Assembly: GCF_001719615.1 (NCBI RefSeq)
Contig: NZ_MDVX01000019.1
Location: 1 to 64,000 of the forward strand
Length of the DNA: 64,000 nt
From: Neptunicoccus sediminis
GTDB lineage: Bacteria; Pseudomonadota; Alphaproteobacteria; Rhodobacterales; Rhodobacteraceae
Reading direction: 5' to 3'
The notes beneath the pieces were generated by a model. That model saw nothing but the letters and a program-made list of their open reading frames with translations, was not told the origin of the DNA and did not search any database. Each line of letters starts with the position of its first letter. Position 1 is the stretch's first letter. A program made the translations under genes and the position numbers. This document shows positions 26,338 to 36,163 of this stretch, piece by piece.

Positions 26338-27555
26338 ATGTCTGCAACCACCGATCCTCCAAAGGACGGCTTCCAACTCAGCCAATTGATATATGACACC
26401 CGCTATCGCTCTATGACGATTCAAATCGTGGCGCTGGTGTTGTTTCTTTTGGGCGTTGGATGGCTTTTGAACAATGCTGCGCAGAACCTCGCAGCTTTGG
26501 GGAAACCGTTGAGCTTTGGCTTTCTCGGGGAAGCCGCCGGATATGATATTAACCAGAAACTGATCGAATATAACAACCAGATGTCCCACGGTCGCGCGGC
26601 GCTGGTCGGGGTATTGAACACACTGCTGGTCGCGGTGCTGGGCTGCATCCTTGCGACGGTGCTGGGTGTGATCATCGGCGTTTTGCGCCTGTCCAGCAAC
26701 TGGGTTGTTGCACGGCTGATGACGGTCTACATCGAAGCCTTCCGCAATGTTCCGGTGCTGCTGTGGATCGTTCTGACCATGGCAATCTTTATCGAATCCT
26801 TTCCCGCACCACGGGCGTTTCGCGGCGACAATGCCTCCGCTTCCATGAGCCTTTGGGATTCGGTCGCGCTGACGAACCGAGGGGTTTATATACCAAAACC
26901 GGAAATGTACGCCGGTTCCATGATCGTGGTTGTGGTTTTCCTGCTGTCCATCATCGGCATATTTGTGTTCGGGGCCTGGTCGCGCAAGCGGCAAGAGGAA
27001 ACCGGACAGATACTGCCGAATTTCTGGATCAAGCTGGCGATCTTCTTTGTACCCGCACTGCTGGCCTATTTCGTTCTGGGCCGCCCCATCGGGTTGGAAC
27101 TGCCAGAGCTGAAAGGCTTTAACTTTCAGGGCGGCATTTACATGCGCAACTCCCTGATTGCGCTGACCCTTGCGCTTGGGCTGTATACGGCGGCTTTTGT
27201 GGCCGAAAACGTCCGCGCGGGGATTATGGCGGTCAGCAAAGGCCAGTCCGAAGCGGCGTTTGCCCTTGGTCTTAGCCCGGGGCGCACCATGAACCTGATC
27301 ATCCTGCCACAAGCGCTGCGGGTTATTATTCCGCCGCTGATTTCCCAGTATCTGAACCTGACCAAGAACTCCTCACTGGCGATCGCTGTGGGATATATGG
27401 ACATCACAGGGACGCTGGGCGGCATCACATTGAACCAGACGGGTAAGGAGATGGAATGTCTTTTGATCCTGATGGGGATCTATCTGACGATCAGCCTGAT
27501 CATCTCTTCCGTGATGAACTGGTACAATGAATCCGTTAAGTTGAGAGAGCGTTGA
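26338..27555 (+). CDS. aapQ: Amino acid ABC transporter permease (AapQ/BztB)
   Basis: 405 aa from ATG 26338 (MSATTDPPKDGFQLSQLIYD), preceded by AAGGGAG. Long N-terminal extension with an extra TM segment, then the His/Glu-type permease core with the EAA loop QSEAAFALGLSPGRTMNLII near residue 300, contacting the ATPase. The upstream frame to 26263 lacks similarity. It starts the AapQ/AapM heterodimer; aapM follows after 1 nt. Confidence 0.9.
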   Translation: MSATTDPPKDGFQLSQLIYDTRYRSMTIQIVALVLFLLGVGWLLNNAAQNLAALGKPLSFGFLGEAAGYDINQKLIEYNNQMSHGRAALVGVLNTLLVAVLGCILATVLGVIIGVLRLSSNWVVARLMTVYIEAFRNVPVLLWIVLTMAIFIESFPAPRAFRGDNASASMSLWDSVALTNRGVYIPKPEMYAGSMIVVVVFLLSIIGIFVFGAWSRKRQEETGQILPNFWIKLAIFFVPALLAYFVLGRPIGLELPELKGFNFQGGIYMRNSLIALTLALGLYTAAFVAENVRAGIMAVSKGQSEAAFALGLSPGRTMNLIILPQALRVIIPPLISQYLNLTKNSSLAIAVGYMDITGTLGGITLNQTGKEMECLLILMGIYLTISLIISSVMNWYNESVKLRER

Positions 27556-27556
27556 T

Positions 27557-28867
27557 ATGAGCGATACGCATGCACAAACCGTCGCTTATGTGCGCGACAC
27601 AATGCTGCCCGAACAAGCGCCTCCGTCAACTGCGGCAGGACCGATCAAATGGATGCGGGATAACCTGTTTTCCAGTGTTCTGAACACGGTGCTGACCCTG
27701 TTGTCAGTTTACTTCCTCTGGCTTGTTCTGTCCCTTGTCCTGCCTTGGGTCTGGTACGGTTCATGGACCGCGACCTCTCTGAAAGAGTGTCGCGAGGTTG
27801 TTGCCGATTTGGGTCTGGCCCACGGCGCGGCCTGCTGGTCCGTCATCGGGGAACGTTATTTGCAGCTGATTTACGGGTTCTATCCGGCAGAGCTGTACTG
27901 GCGTGCTAATCTGGCTTTTGTCCTGATGATCGTGGCGCTGGCCCCTGTTCTTTATCCCAACCTGCCGCGCAAGATTCTGTGGTTTTCCGCACTTTATCCC
28001 TTTATCGCCTTCTGGCTGCTTTGGGGTGGGACGCTCTGGACTCCTGTCGTGGCGGTTGCCGGTTTCGTGCTTGGCTACTTTGCATTTGAGGCGCTTTACC
28101 GCTTGGCCGGTTCGCTGGTCGGCGTGATTGCCGCCATTCTTGTGCCTGTCATCTGGTGGCTGTTGCTGGCCGGACCTGTGGCAAACGGCTTGGCTTCGGT
28201 TCTGCCTCTGACCATCGAGACGGTTGAATCCGCGAAATTCGGTGGCTTTATGCTGTCGATCATCATCGGTGTGACCGGCATTGCCTTGTCGCTGCCGCTG
28301 GGCATTCTTCTGGCGCTCGGGCGTCAGTCGGACCTGATGATCGTCAAGGCGATCTGCGTCGGCTTTATCGAGTTCATTCGCGGTGTGCCGCTGATCACGC
28401 TGTTGTTTGTGGCCTCCACGCTGTTGAACTACTTCCTGCCTCCGGGCACGACGTTCGACATCATCTTGCGGGTGATCATCATGGTGACACTGTTCGCCTC
28501 TGCCTATATGGCCGAGGTGGTGCGCGGCGGTCTGGCAGCCTTGCCAACCGGCCAGTACGAAGCGGCAGATGCGCTGGGATTGGACTATTGGAAGGCGACG
28601 CGGCTGATCACCATGCCGCAGGCGCTGAAGATTTCCATTCCCGGAATCGTGTCCACCTTTATCGGATTGTTCAAAGATACCACGCTGGTGTCGATCATCG
28701 GTCTGCTGGACCCGATCGGACTCACCAATACCATCCGCGCGGATTCAAACTGGAACGGCATCGTATGGGAGCTGTACGGCTTCATTGCGCTGATGTTCTT
28801 TATCTTCTGTTTCGGCATGTCCCGTTATTCCATGTATCTGGAGCGCAAGCTCAAGACCGGCCACTAG
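27557..28867 (+). CDS. aapM: Amino acid ABC transporter permease (AapM/BztC)
   Basis: 436 aa (MSDTHAQTVAYVRDTMLPEQ). Eight or more hydrophobic segments; the EAA loop is YEAADALGLDYWKATRLITM (residues about 334-353), preceded by AEVVRGGLAALPTGQ. The large N-terminal region with extra TM segments is characteristic of AapM/BztC compared with short His/Gln permeases. Confidence 0.9.
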   Translation: MSDTHAQTVAYVRDTMLPEQAPPSTAAGPIKWMRDNLFSSVLNTVLTLLSVYFLWLVLSLVLPWVWYGSWTATSLKECREVVADLGLAHGAACWSVIGERYLQLIYGFYPAELYWRANLAFVLMIVALAPVLYPNLPRKILWFSALYPFIAFWLLWGGTLWTPVVAVAGFVLGYFAFEALYRLAGSLVGVIAAILVPVIWWLLLAGPVANGLASVLPLTIETVESAKFGGFMLSIIIGVTGIALSLPLGILLALGRQSDLMIVKAICVGFIEFIRGVPLITLLFVASTLLNYFLPPGTTFDIILRVIIMVTLFASAYMAEVVRGGLAALPTGQYEAADALGLDYWKATRLITMPQALKISIPGIVSTFIGLFKDTTLVSIIGLLDPIGLTNTIRADSNWNGIVWELYGFIALMFFIFCFGMSRYSMYLERKLKTGH

Positions 28868-28882
28868 TTAGGAGCCTTCAAT

Positions 28883-29674
28883 ATGTCTCAATTAGCAACT
28901 GATCGTGAAATTGATCGTAGCAAGATGGCGGTCTCTGACGAGGTCGCGATCCAGATCAACAAGATGAACAAATGGTACGGTGCGTTCCACGTTCTGCGTG
29001 ACATCGACATGACCGTGCAACGGGGGGAGCGGATCGTTATTGCCGGTCCGTCCGGCTCGGGGAAATCGACCCTGATCCGCTGTATCAACCGTCTGGAGGA
29101 ACACCAGAAGGGCGATATTATCGTGGACGGGATCGAACTGACCTCGGATCTCAAGAACATCGACAAGATCCGGCGCGAGGTTGGCATGTGCTTTCAGCAC
29201 TTCAACCTGTTCCCGCATCTGTCGATCCTTGAGAACTGCACATTGGCGCCGATGTGGGTGCGCAAAACACCCAAGAAGGAAGCCGAGGAAATTGCCATGC
29301 ATTTCCTTGAAAAGGTCAAAATCCCCGAGCAGGCCGACAAATACCCCGGCCAGCTTTCGGGGGGGCAGCAGCAGCGGGTGGCGATTGCGCGGTCCTTGTG
29401 CATGAAACCCCGCATCATGCTGTTCGACGAACCGACCTCCGCGCTTGATCCCGAGATGATCAAAGAGGTGCTGGATACGATGGTGGAACTGGCCGAAGAA
29501 GGTATGACCATGCTGTGTGTGACCCACGAAATGGGATTCGCCAAACAGGTCGCTAACCGCGTGATCTTTATGGATGCGGGCCAGATTGTGGAACAGAACG
29601 AACCGGAAGAGTTCTTCAACAACCCCAAATCCGAACGCACCAAATTGTTCCTGAGCCAAATTCTGGGCCACTAA
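28883..29674 (+). CDS. aapP: Amino acid ABC transporter ATPase (AapP/BztD)
   Basis: 263 aa. Walker [11 protein letters not shown]-loop [10 protein letters not shown], signature [16 protein letters not shown], Walker [13 protein letters not shown] and the switch His in CVTHEMGFA are all intact. It closes the operon and is followed by a terminator. Confidence 0.95.
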   Translation: MSQLATDREIDRSKMAVSDEVAIQINKMNKWYGAFHVLRDIDMTVQRGERIVIAGPSGSGKSTLIRCINRLEEHQKGDIIVDGIELTSDLKNIDKIRREVGMCFQHFNLFPHLSILENCTLAPMWVRKTPKKEAEEIAMHFLEKVKIPEQADKYPGQLSGGQQQRVAIARSLCMKPRIMLFDEPTSALDPEMIKEVLDTMVELAEEGMTMLCVTHEMGFAKQVANRVIFMDAGQIVEQNEPEEFFNNPKSERTKLFLSQILGH

Positions 29675-29700
29675 TCCGAACCTGCCTCAGCGAAAAACAA

Positions 29701-29726
29701 AACCCCGGCCGATGGTCGGGGTTTTT
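29701..29726 (+). terminator. Terminator between aapP and the convergent amidohydrolase
   Basis: aaccccggcc (29701-29710) pairs with ggtcggggtt (29714-29723) around GAT, with T run on the + side and an A-rich run on the other, so probably bidirectional. Confidence 0.85.
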
Positions 29727-29731
29727 ACGTT

Positions 29732-31156
29732 TCACGAGGGCTGTATGATCGGGGGGTGTGCGTCCTCGGGGATCGGGCATTCATAGGGGGTTCTGGACAG
29801 ATGGGCGGCTTGCGCCGCTTTTGCACGGGCCAGCAGATCGGGGTTTTCGATCAGCATCCGTGCGGTGCCTGCCATCACCTTGGCCGCGTGGATCATCCCC
29901 TTATGGGCCAGCGGAGTCTTGCCGTGGGCCACCACCTGCCACGTGTGAAACGGTGTGCCGATGGCCCATGTCGCCCCCCAAAGCTGTACGGTCGGAACGG
30001 CCCAGCTGACATCTCCGACATCAGTTGAACCGGCGCGAACCTCGCCGTTGCGGTCCAATGGCAGGATGAAGTCGCACAGGGATGTGTCCTGATCGTCAGA
30101 GGGGGTGTAATCCATTGAGGCAAGCGTGCTCTCGACCGCGCCTTTGGGCAGGGTTGCCTGAATTTCAGCAGCGAAAGCGCGGTCGTCCGCATTAAACGGG
30201 GCCGGCCCGAGCCGTTCCAGAACGGTTTGCATCGCCTCTTCCAGCGGGCGGTTTGGCAGCAGGTTCGATACGCCGGAATAGACCTTCTTTTCCATCCGCG
30301 TTTCCGTCATCAGCGCCGCACCTTCTGCGATCTTGTCGACACGGGCGATCAGGTCTTTCAGGCCGGGCAAGTTGGGGTGCCGGATCAACTGGCGCACCCT
30401 TGCGCGGGCCTGAACCACATTTGCGGCCTCGCCGCCTGCATCCATATAGGCATAATGTACCCGCGCCGCATCGGGCATGTGTTCGCGCAGGTAGTTCACA
30501 CCCACATTCATCAGTTCCACCGCATCCAGCGCAGAGCGTCCCATGTCCGGCTCGAAGGCGGCATGGGCGGCGGTTCCGTAAAAGGTGTAATCTATGCGAG
30601 CGTTGGCGAGGCTTGGCTCCTGATTGACCGCGAGATAGGGGGCAGGGTGCCAGCTTATCGCGGCATCCACATCGTCAAACAGCCCGTCCCGCACCATATA
30701 GGTCTTGGCCGCGCCCCCTTCTTCCGCAGGACACCCGTAGTAGCGCACCCGCGCCTTGATGTTATTCGCCGCAATCCAGTCCTTCAGCGCGGTCGCCGCC
30801 AGCAACGCGCCCGCGCCAAAAATATTGTGGCCGCAGCCGTGGCCGTGGGCCCCGTCCACTATCGGGCGCGGTTCGGTTTCACCGGAGTGTTGCGACAGGC
30901 CGGGCAGGGCGTCAAATTCCCCGAGGATAGCGATGACCGGACCTTCTTCTCCGGCCTCCCCGATGATGGCTGTCGGCAGGCCGCCAGCGTTATCGGTTAT
31001 GCGAAAGCCTTGTTCTGCCAGTGCTTTGCGGTGGGCGGCGACGGATTTGAACTCGGTGTAGAGCGTTTCGGGCGTGTCAAAAACAGCGTCGGAGAGTTCG
31101 ATAAACCGCCCGCTGTGTGCGTCAGCGCGATCCCAGATGTCATCGGTGTTTTTCAT
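29732..31156 (-). CDS. M20-family amidohydrolase, AbgB-like
   Basis: 474 aa (MKNTDDIWDRADAHSGRFIE). Metal-site motifs of M20 amidohydrolases: AILGEFDALPGLSQ, HGHGCGHNIFGAGALLAA and YGCPAEEGGAAKTYM. The dimerisation domain includes GTAAHAAFEPDMGRSALDAV. It is nearest to the AbgB branch (p-aminobenzoyl-glutamate hydrolase subunit B) and related broad amidohydrolases, acting on N-acyl amino acids. No AbgA partner is adjacent. It lies next to the amino acid importer in convergent orientation. Confidence 0.85.
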   Translation of the reverse strand: MKNTDDIWDRADAHSGRFIELSDAVFDTPETLYTEFKSVAAHRKALAEQGFRITDNAGGLPTAIIGEAGEEGPVIAILGEFDALPGLSQHSGETEPRPIVDGAHGHGCGHNIFGAGALLAATALKDWIAANNIKARVRYYGCPAEEGGAAKTYMVRDGLFDDVDAAISWHPAPYLAVNQEPSLANARIDYTFYGTAAHAAFEPDMGRSALDAVELMNVGVNYLREHMPDAARVHYAYMDAGGEAANVVQARARVRQLIRHPNLPGLKDLIARVDKIAEGAALMTETRMEKKVYSGVSNLLPNRPLEEAMQTVLERLGPAPFNADDRAFAAEIQATLPKGAVESTLASMDYTPSDDQDTSLCDFILPLDRNGEVRAGSTDVGDVSWAVPTVQLWGATWAIGTPFHTWQVVAHGKTPLAHKGMIHAAKVMAGTARMLIENPDLLARAKAAQAAHLSRTPYECPIPEDAHPPIIQPS

Positions 31157-31185
31157 GACTGTGCTTCCTTCATCTTCGTCTGCGT

Positions 31186-31695
31186 TCAGGCGTCAAGCTC
31201 TCGGGGGACAACAAAATCGACGACCTGCCCGCTCCCCATAAAGGGCGTGGACCAGTCGGGAATGTCAAAGGACACCACCAGCGTGGCAGCCGTCGGATAA
31301 AGCCCGAATTTCGGGTGGTCCGGTATCGCGTTCGGGGCCAGCAGGTCATGGGCGAATTGCGCGATGCCCGGATTATGCCCCAGCATCATGACCCTATCGC
31401 CTTTCGCCTGTTTTAGCGCTTCGTATTGCGTGACAGGCGCGGCAAGATAGAGCCTGCGGTGAAAGGAGGGTTCCGGCGTTTCCGGCAGTTCGGCGGATAA
31501 CAGCGCCCATGTCTCCTTGCAGCGCTGCGCATCAGAGCTGATGATCTGGTCCGGTACATGCCCTTGCTGCGTCAGCCAGCGCCCGATGGTGCCCGCCGCC
31601 TGCTGCCCGCGGGTATTGAGTTTACGCTCGTGATCCAGAAGGTTCAAATCGTCCCAACTGGACTTGGCGTGGCGGGTGAGGATAAGGGTTTTCAT
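31186..31695 (-). CDS. SixA-like histidine phosphatase
   Basis: 169 aa, histidine-phosphatase superfamily. LTRHAKSSWDD holds the catalytic RHG-like motif (RHAKSSW is typical of the SixA branch) and VMMLGHNPGIAQFAHDLL the second catalytic His. The target is not known; E. coli SixA acts on phosphohistidine proteins. Its start overlaps the end of the upstream 4Fe-4S gene by one base at 31695, so the two are cotranscribed. Confidence 0.85.
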   Translation of the reverse strand: MKTLILTRHAKSSWDDLNLLDHERKLNTRGQQAAGTIGRWLTQQGHVPDQIISSDAQRCKETWALLSAELPETPEPSFHRRLYLAAPVTQYEALKQAKGDRVMMLGHNPGIAQFAHDLLAPNAIPDHPKFGLYPTAATLVVSFDIPDWSTPFMGSGQVVDFVVPRELDA

Positions 31696-32357
31696 TAAAA
31701 TGCTCTTGGTTTGTGAAAATACGTCATGTGATGGGCGGATTGCTCCGGATCGCGGTTGGCCCCCTTGCTGACCGGACAGGCACGGCGCGCGATGCAGCCC
31801 TGCGTCAGACAGGTTTCACCGGCGTCGCTGTCCAGATAGCTATGGCATGCGGCGGTATCATAGCCCTTCGCCGCACTTAATGCATCCACCGGACAGGCGG
31901 ACAGGCAGGGTTTCGCCGTGCATTTGTCACAAGGACGCATTCCGGTCGGCGGCAGCTCCAGTCTTTGACGGAAAGCCAGTGCCCCGCGAAAAGACACCAT
32001 CAGCCCGGCCGTGTCATGCACCAGCATCCCGACAGGGGAACTCCACGCCCGACCGGACTTGATGGCCCAGCTTAGAAACGGCGCATAGGGTGGCCCGCCA
32101 AAGGGCAGAAGATGCACTGCGGAAAGGTCGACTGCAAGCTGCGGAATAATGCGCGCAGACCAACGATCAATCGGATCGGGCATGGCATCGCGAAATTCGG
32201 CAGACTGGCGGAAAACGGGCCAGAAATCCGGTGCCGGACCCAATAACAGCAGGCTCTGGCAATCCGGTGGCAGGCCGTCCTCTGTGCCGCCGTGGAATCC
32301 GCCCAAAACAGCCAGCCCCTGTGCGGCGGCGGCAGAACAGGCGGCTGTATAGCTCAT
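31695..32357 (-). CDS. 4Fe-4S ferredoxin-type protein
   Basis: 220 aa from ATG 32357 (MSYTAACSAAAAQGLAVLGG). The C-terminal half has CDKCTAKPCLSACPVDAL and a second Cys group CHSYLDSDAGETC...GCIARRACPV, arranged as in the C-terminus of epoxyqueuosine reductase QueG. The N-terminal cobalamin-binding part of QueG is not evident. It is a conserved but uncharacterised redox protein. The start overlaps the stop of the hydroxylase gene upstream (ATGA on the minus strand). The frame extends to 32417 only by overlapping that gene. Confidence 0.75.
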   Translation of the reverse strand: MSYTAACSAAAAQGLAVLGGFHGGTEDGLPPDCQSLLLLGPAPDFWPVFRQSAEFRDAMPDPIDRWSARIIPQLAVDLSAVHLLPFGGPPYAPFLSWAIKSGRAWSSPVGMLVHDTAGLMVSFRGALAFRQRLELPPTGMRPCDKCTAKPCLSACPVDALSAAKGYDTAACHSYLDSDAGETCLTQGCIARRACPVSKGANRDPEQSAHHMTYFHKPRAF

Positions 32358-33148
32358 GTTTTGGTGAACGGCAGTTTCAGGGACCAGCCAAGGCGGTTCG
32401 GACGGTCGTCCTGCCACTGCAACCCGATGGTCATTTCGTCATGCCCCGCCTCGGGCTGTGCGATGTAGGTGCGAAACAAACGGTCCCACAACGAGATGGA
32501 AAACCCGTAGTTGCTGTCATGCTCAAAGCGCTTGTCGGAATGGTGCACGCGGTGCATGTCCGGTGTGACCAGAAACAGGCGCAGCACTGCGTCCACGCGG
32601 CGGGGCAGCTTCAGGTTGGAATGGTTGAACATCGCACAGCCGTTGAGCAGGATTTCAAAGACGATGACCGTCACTGCCGCAGGGCCGAACAGGTAGACCG
32701 CGCCGATTTTCAGCAGCATCGACAGGGCGATTTCGACAGGATGAAAGCGGATCGCCGTGGTGACGTCAAAATCCCTGTCCGCGTGGTGGACACGGTGCAG
32801 CCGCCACAACAACGGCACTTTGTGGGTGATCAGATGCTGCGCCCAGATCAGAAAGTCGAGGATCAGCAGACCCGCAAGAAACTCTACCCACAAGGGCCAG
32901 TCCGTCTGGTTGAACAGCCCGTAGCCCCGCTGCGCAGCGTCAAAGGCGGCGCCCACCGCAAGGGCAGGCACCGCAAAGGCAAGCAGGCGCAGGGTGGCCG
33001 TGTCAATCAGAACAATCGCCCAGTTTGTCACCCAGCGCCGTGATTTGCGCACCCGCAACTTGCGACGCGGCAGCAGATGTTCGGCCAGCGCCAGAAGCAC
33101 GAACAGTCCGATAAATATCGAAAGACGTATGCCGGCCTCATTCTCCAT
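32354..33148 (-). CDS. Fatty acid hydroxylase / sterol desaturase family membrane enzyme
   Basis: 264 aa, with TM segments near residues 7-25, 45-65, 85-105 and 140-165. The di-iron histidine boxes are QHLITHK, HRVHHAD, and HRVHHSD followed by EHDSNYG. The substrate is unknown; bacterial members hydroxylate lipids. The start codon abuts the argB stop, so argB, this gene, the 4Fe-4S gene and sixA form one minus-strand unit. Confidence 0.88.
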   Translation of the reverse strand: MENEAGIRLSIFIGLFVLLALAEHLLPRRKLRVRKSRRWVTNWAIVLIDTATLRLLAFAVPALAVGAAFDAAQRGYGLFNQTDWPLWVEFLAGLLILDFLIWAQHLITHKVPLLWRLHRVHHADRDFDVTTAIRFHPVEIALSMLLKIGAVYLFGPAAVTVIVFEILLNGCAMFNHSNLKLPRRVDAVLRLFLVTPDMHRVHHSDKRFEHDSNYGFSISLWDRLFRTYIAQPEAGHDEMTIGLQWQDDRPNRLGWSLKLPFTKT

Positions 33149-34012
33149 TCAGGCGCGGATCATAGAGCCGGCACCATAGGTGGTGAACAGCTCCAGCAGG
33201 CAGGCGTTTTCCTGCTGCCCGTTCATGATGACAACCGCCTTCACACCGCCACGCACTGCATCAAGTGCGGTTTGGGTTTTCGGGATCATGCCCCCGGCGA
33301 TGACCCCTTCGCGGGTCAGTTTCTCCACATGCTCGGCGCTCAGGCTGGTGATCACATCGCCGTCAGCGTCTTTTACGCCTTCAACATCAGTCAGCAGCAA
33401 CAGACGGTCCGCTTTCAGTCCAGCCGCAATGGCACCGGCGGCGGTGTCGCCATTCACGTTAAAAGTCTCGCCGTTGGCGCCCGCACCAAGGGGGGCGATG
33501 ACCGGAATCATGCCGTCATTGATCAGCGAACGCACAACCCGCGCATCCACGGTTTGCGGATCGCCAACCAGACCCAGATCGCCCTCGGCCTGTGTGCAGA
33601 CCATCAGGTTGGCATCCTTGCCGGAAATCCCGACAGCACGCCCGCCCTGACCATTGATCGCCTGAACGATAGATTTGTTGACCTTGCCCGACAGCACCAT
33701 TTCGACAACGTCCACCGTGGCCGCATCACTGACCCGCTTGCCGTTGACGAATTCCGACGGGATGTCGAGCTTCATCAGCATCTCGTTAATCATCGGCCCG
33801 CCGCCATGCACTATCACCGGATTAACGTTGCACTGGCGCATCAGCACCACGTCACGGGCAAAAGAGGCCATCGCCTCGGGCGAGGACATCGCATGGCCGC
33901 CCAGTTTGATCACAATAATAGAGCCGTCATGGCGCTGCATATGGGGCAGGGCGTCGGACAGGATTTTTGCGGTGGTAATACTGTCTCTTTTCACGGCTTT
34001 TGATTTCTCCAT
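33149..34012 (-). CDS. argB: Acetylglutamate kinase
   Basis: 287 aa, second step of arginine synthesis (N-acetylglutamate to its 5-phosphate). ATG 34012 ([20 protein letters not shown]) has AGAGG upstream. Motifs: [29 protein letters not shown], and [20 protein letters not shown] for ATP/substrate binding. The N-terminal helix before the kinase core is the form found in arginine-sensitive hexameric enzymes. The frame is open to 34159, but that part is unlike ArgB. Confidence 0.95.
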   Translation of the reverse strand: MEKSKAVKRDSITTAKILSDALPHMQRHDGSIIVIKLGGHAMSSPEAMASFARDVVLMRQCNVNPVIVHGGGPMINEMLMKLDIPSEFVNGKRVSDAATVDVVEMVLSGKVNKSIVQAINGQGGRAVGISGKDANLMVCTQAEGDLGLVGDPQTVDARVVRSLINDGMIPVIAPLGAGANGETFNVNGDTAAGAIAAGLKADRLLLLTDVEGVKDADGDVITSLSAEHVEKLTREGVIAGGMIPKTQTALDAVRGGVKAVVIMNGQQENACLLELFTTYGAGSMIRA

Positions 34013-34104
34013 GGGGGCCTCTAAGTAGTGTCTGATCTGATTTAACCCTTTGCGCCCCGAGCGCCAAGGGGATACCGTCGCGGCAAAGTCACAAGGATGT
34101 GGAA

Positions 34105-34836
34105 ATGGAACGCAAAAACCTGTTGTTGACCGGTGCAAGTCGCGGAATAGGCCATGCAACGGTAAAGAAATTCAGCGCCGAAGGGTGGCGGGTGCTGACC
34201 TGTTCGCGCCAGCCGTTTTCCGAACATTGCCCTTGGCCCGGTGGAGAGGAAAACCACATTCAGGTGGATCTTTCCAATCCCGAAAGCACGATTGAGGCCG
34301 TGGAACGTGTGCGCAAACGTCTGCCATCGGGGAAACTTGATGCGCTGGTGAATAACGCGGGGATTTCTCCGAAGGGACCGGAGGGCGAGCGGCTGAACAC
34401 CATCGACACCGACCTGCGCACTTGGGGTCACGTGTTTCACGTGAATTTCTTCGCGCCGGTGGTGCTGGCACGCGGGTTGCAGCAGGAACTGGCCGCAGCG
34501 AAAGGCTCGGTGGTGAATGTGACTTCTATCGCAGGGTCGCGGGTGCATCCTTTTGCGGGGGCCGCCTATGCGACATCCAAGGCAGCGCTGGCGGCGTTGA
34601 CGCGGGAGATGGCCCATGATTTCGGACCGCTTGGCGTGCGGGTCAATGCAATCGCACCGGGCGAGGTGGAAACAAGCATCCTGTCACCCGGCACGGAGAA
34701 AATCGTTGAGAAACTGCCCATGCGCCGGCTCGGTCAACCGGCAGAAGTGGCGGATGTGATCTATTTCCTCTGCACCGCGCCAAGCGCCTATGTCTCGGGG
34801 ACAGAGATAGAAGTGAACGGCGGTCAACACGTCTGA
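34105..34836 (+). CDS. Short-chain dehydrogenase/reductase
   Basis: 243 aa from ATG 34105 ([16 protein letters not shown]), with AAGGA about 9 nt upstream; GTG 34099 is possible but too close. TGASRGIG is the NAD(P) site, NNAG the structural motif, and the catalytic Ser-Tyr-Lys are in [10 protein letters not shown] and AYATSKAAL. The C-terminus [15 protein letters not shown] is classical. Substrate unknown. Divergent from argB. Confidence 0.88.
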   Translation: MERKNLLLTGASRGIGHATVKKFSAEGWRVLTCSRQPFSEHCPWPGGEENHIQVDLSNPESTIEAVERVRKRLPSGKLDALVNNAGISPKGPEGERLNTIDTDLRTWGHVFHVNFFAPVVLARGLQQELAAAKGSVVNVTSIAGSRVHPFAGAAYATSKAALAALTREMAHDFGPLGVRVNAIAPGEVETSILSPGTEKIVEKLPMRRLGQPAEVADVIYFLCTAPSAYVSGTEIEVNGGQHV

Positions 34837-34865
34837 CCGCTGCGCGGGGGCGCAGGCCAAGGTTC

Positions 34866-34932
34866 TTGGATATTTTCCCAAAAAGAGCCTGAAGCGCAGG
34901 GCAAACTGGCTCTTTTTGGTTCAAATATCCAA
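34866..34932. terminator. Long inverted repeat, bidirectional terminator
   Basis: The arm at 34866-34889 (ttggatattttccc, then aaaaagagcc) pairs imperfectly with the arm at 34908-34932 (ggctctttttgg, then ttcaaatatccaa). It lies between the convergent SDR and maiA genes; with A/T runs on both sides it should stop transcription from both directions. Confidence 0.75.
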
Positions 34933-34947
34933 ATCCCGCGCTTGGCG

Positions 34948-35574
34948 TTATTCCGGTTGCCAGTTGTCCGGGTGGGCCGCTTGCACCGCATCCAGTTTTT
35001 CCAGCGCGGCAAAGGCGGCGCGGGTTTTGGGGAAGGGCGACAGGTCCACACCCCAGCGGTTCGCGTTGTAGATTTGCGGCACGAGGCAGAGATCAGCAAG
35101 CGTCACGCGGTCGCCAAAACAATATGTGCCGTCACCCTGCAACATGCCTTCAAAGCCTTTTAGCCCTTTGGGGATGAACTGGCGCATCCAGCTTTCCATC
35201 GTGATTTCGCCCCCCGAATGGGTCGCGGCGAATTTGGCGACCGACAGGTTGCAAACCGGATGGATTTCCATTGCGATTGCATAGGACAATGCGCGGACGC
35301 GGGCCTTGTCGAGCGCGTCTTCGGGCAGGAAGCTGTAATGTCCTGCATCCCCGAGATATTCGATCACCGCCAGCGACTGGGTTAGTGTATGACCGTCGAT
35401 TTCAACCGTTGGCACCAGTCCTTGCGGATTGCGGGCGAGATTCTCGGCGCTTTGATGGGCGCCGGTCAGCAGGTCCACCGGCACAGCGTCATAGTCGATA
35501 CCGGCAATGCCAAACGCGATGCGCAGGCGGTAGGCGGCAGAGGACCGCCAGTAATCGTAAAGAGTCGTGGTCAT
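34948..35574 (-). CDS. maiA: Maleylacetoacetate isomerase (zeta-class GST)
   Basis: 208 aa. DYWRSSAAYRLRIAF carries the SSxxYRxRIA glutathione/catalytic motif of zeta GSTs; NPQGLVPTVEIDG and TLTQSLAVIEYL follow. It converts maleylacetoacetate to fumarylacetoacetate. It is encoded with marR (4-nt overlap, marR first), divergent from hmgA and fahA, which supply the steps before and after. Confidence 0.93.
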   Translation of the reverse strand: MTTTLYDYWRSSAAYRLRIAFGIAGIDYDAVPVDLLTGAHQSAENLARNPQGLVPTVEIDGHTLTQSLAVIEYLGDAGHYSFLPEDALDKARVRALSYAIAMEIHPVCNLSVAKFAATHSGGEITMESWMRQFIPKGLKGFEGMLQGDGTYCFGDRVTLADLCLVPQIYNANRWGVDLSPFPKTRAAFAALEKLDAVQAAHPDNWQPE

Positions 35575-35999
35575 GAGTCTTCTTTCAGAAGTTTGAGAAG
35601 GGTGTCGCGGAAAGCGTCGGTGTCCGCGCCCATCCGCTTGAGCAAGCGCTGTTCAAATTCATCGGCCAGCGGTATGATCTGTTCCATCCGTGCATAGCCC
35701 TGTTCGGTCAGCCCCAGCTTGAGAAGGCGGCGGTCCTCGGCGTTGGTCTCTTTGGTCAGAAACCCTGCTTTTTCCAGACGGGAGGCCGCGCGGGAGACTT
35801 TGGATTTATCCATATCCACGCGGGCCTGAATTTCACGAATAGAGACCGGGCCGGCATTGTGCAGATGCACCAGCACCCGCCACTCCGGTACGGTCATATC
35901 AAAATGTTCCGCATAGATTTGCGAGAACTCGCGGCTGACCCGCGCAGAAACCACGGCGAGTTGGTAGGGCAGAAAATCGTCGAGTGAGAATTGGGACAA
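35571..35999 (-). CDS. MarR-family regulator of the homogentisate cluster
   Basis: 142 aa starting at TTG 35999 (MSQFSLDDFLPYQLAVVSAR). The winged-helix includes VPEWRVLVHLHNAGPVSIRE, the recognition helix MDKSKVSRAASRLEKAGFL, and the wing RRLLKLGLTEQGYARM. Its position between maiA and hmgA, and matching half-sites in both promoter regions, make it the likely repressor released by a pathway intermediate. The start is a TTG because no ATG fits in frame. Confidence 0.9.
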   Translation of the reverse strand: MSQFSLDDFLPYQLAVVSARVSREFSQIYAEHFDMTVPEWRVLVHLHNAGPVSIREIQARVDMDKSKVSRAASRLEKAGFLTKETNAEDRRLLKLGLTEQGYARMEQIIPLADEFEQRLLKRMGADTDAFRDTLLKLLKEDS

Positions 36000-36013
36000 A
36001 TCCGGTCGCCTGA

Positions 36014-36030
36014 TATCGTTGCAAGTGATA
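36014..36030. promoter_or_regulatory. Second MarR site in front of marR
   Basis: tatcgttgcaagtgata contains the 9-nt half-site atcgttgca (36015-36023), identical to the one in the hmgA promoter, plus an imperfect second half. It lies 15 nt before the marR start, so it suggests autoregulation. Confidence 0.55.
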
Positions 36031-36163
36031 TGAGTATGCGACGGCGAAGGTTCGGGATCAAGGGGGGGATCGGTTTGGCCGCAGAAGATCGTGGCGGGGG
36101 TTCATGGGGCTGGCTGGTTCTGGAGGCGCAACAGGAAGGGGAGAGGAAATCACAACTCGGGAA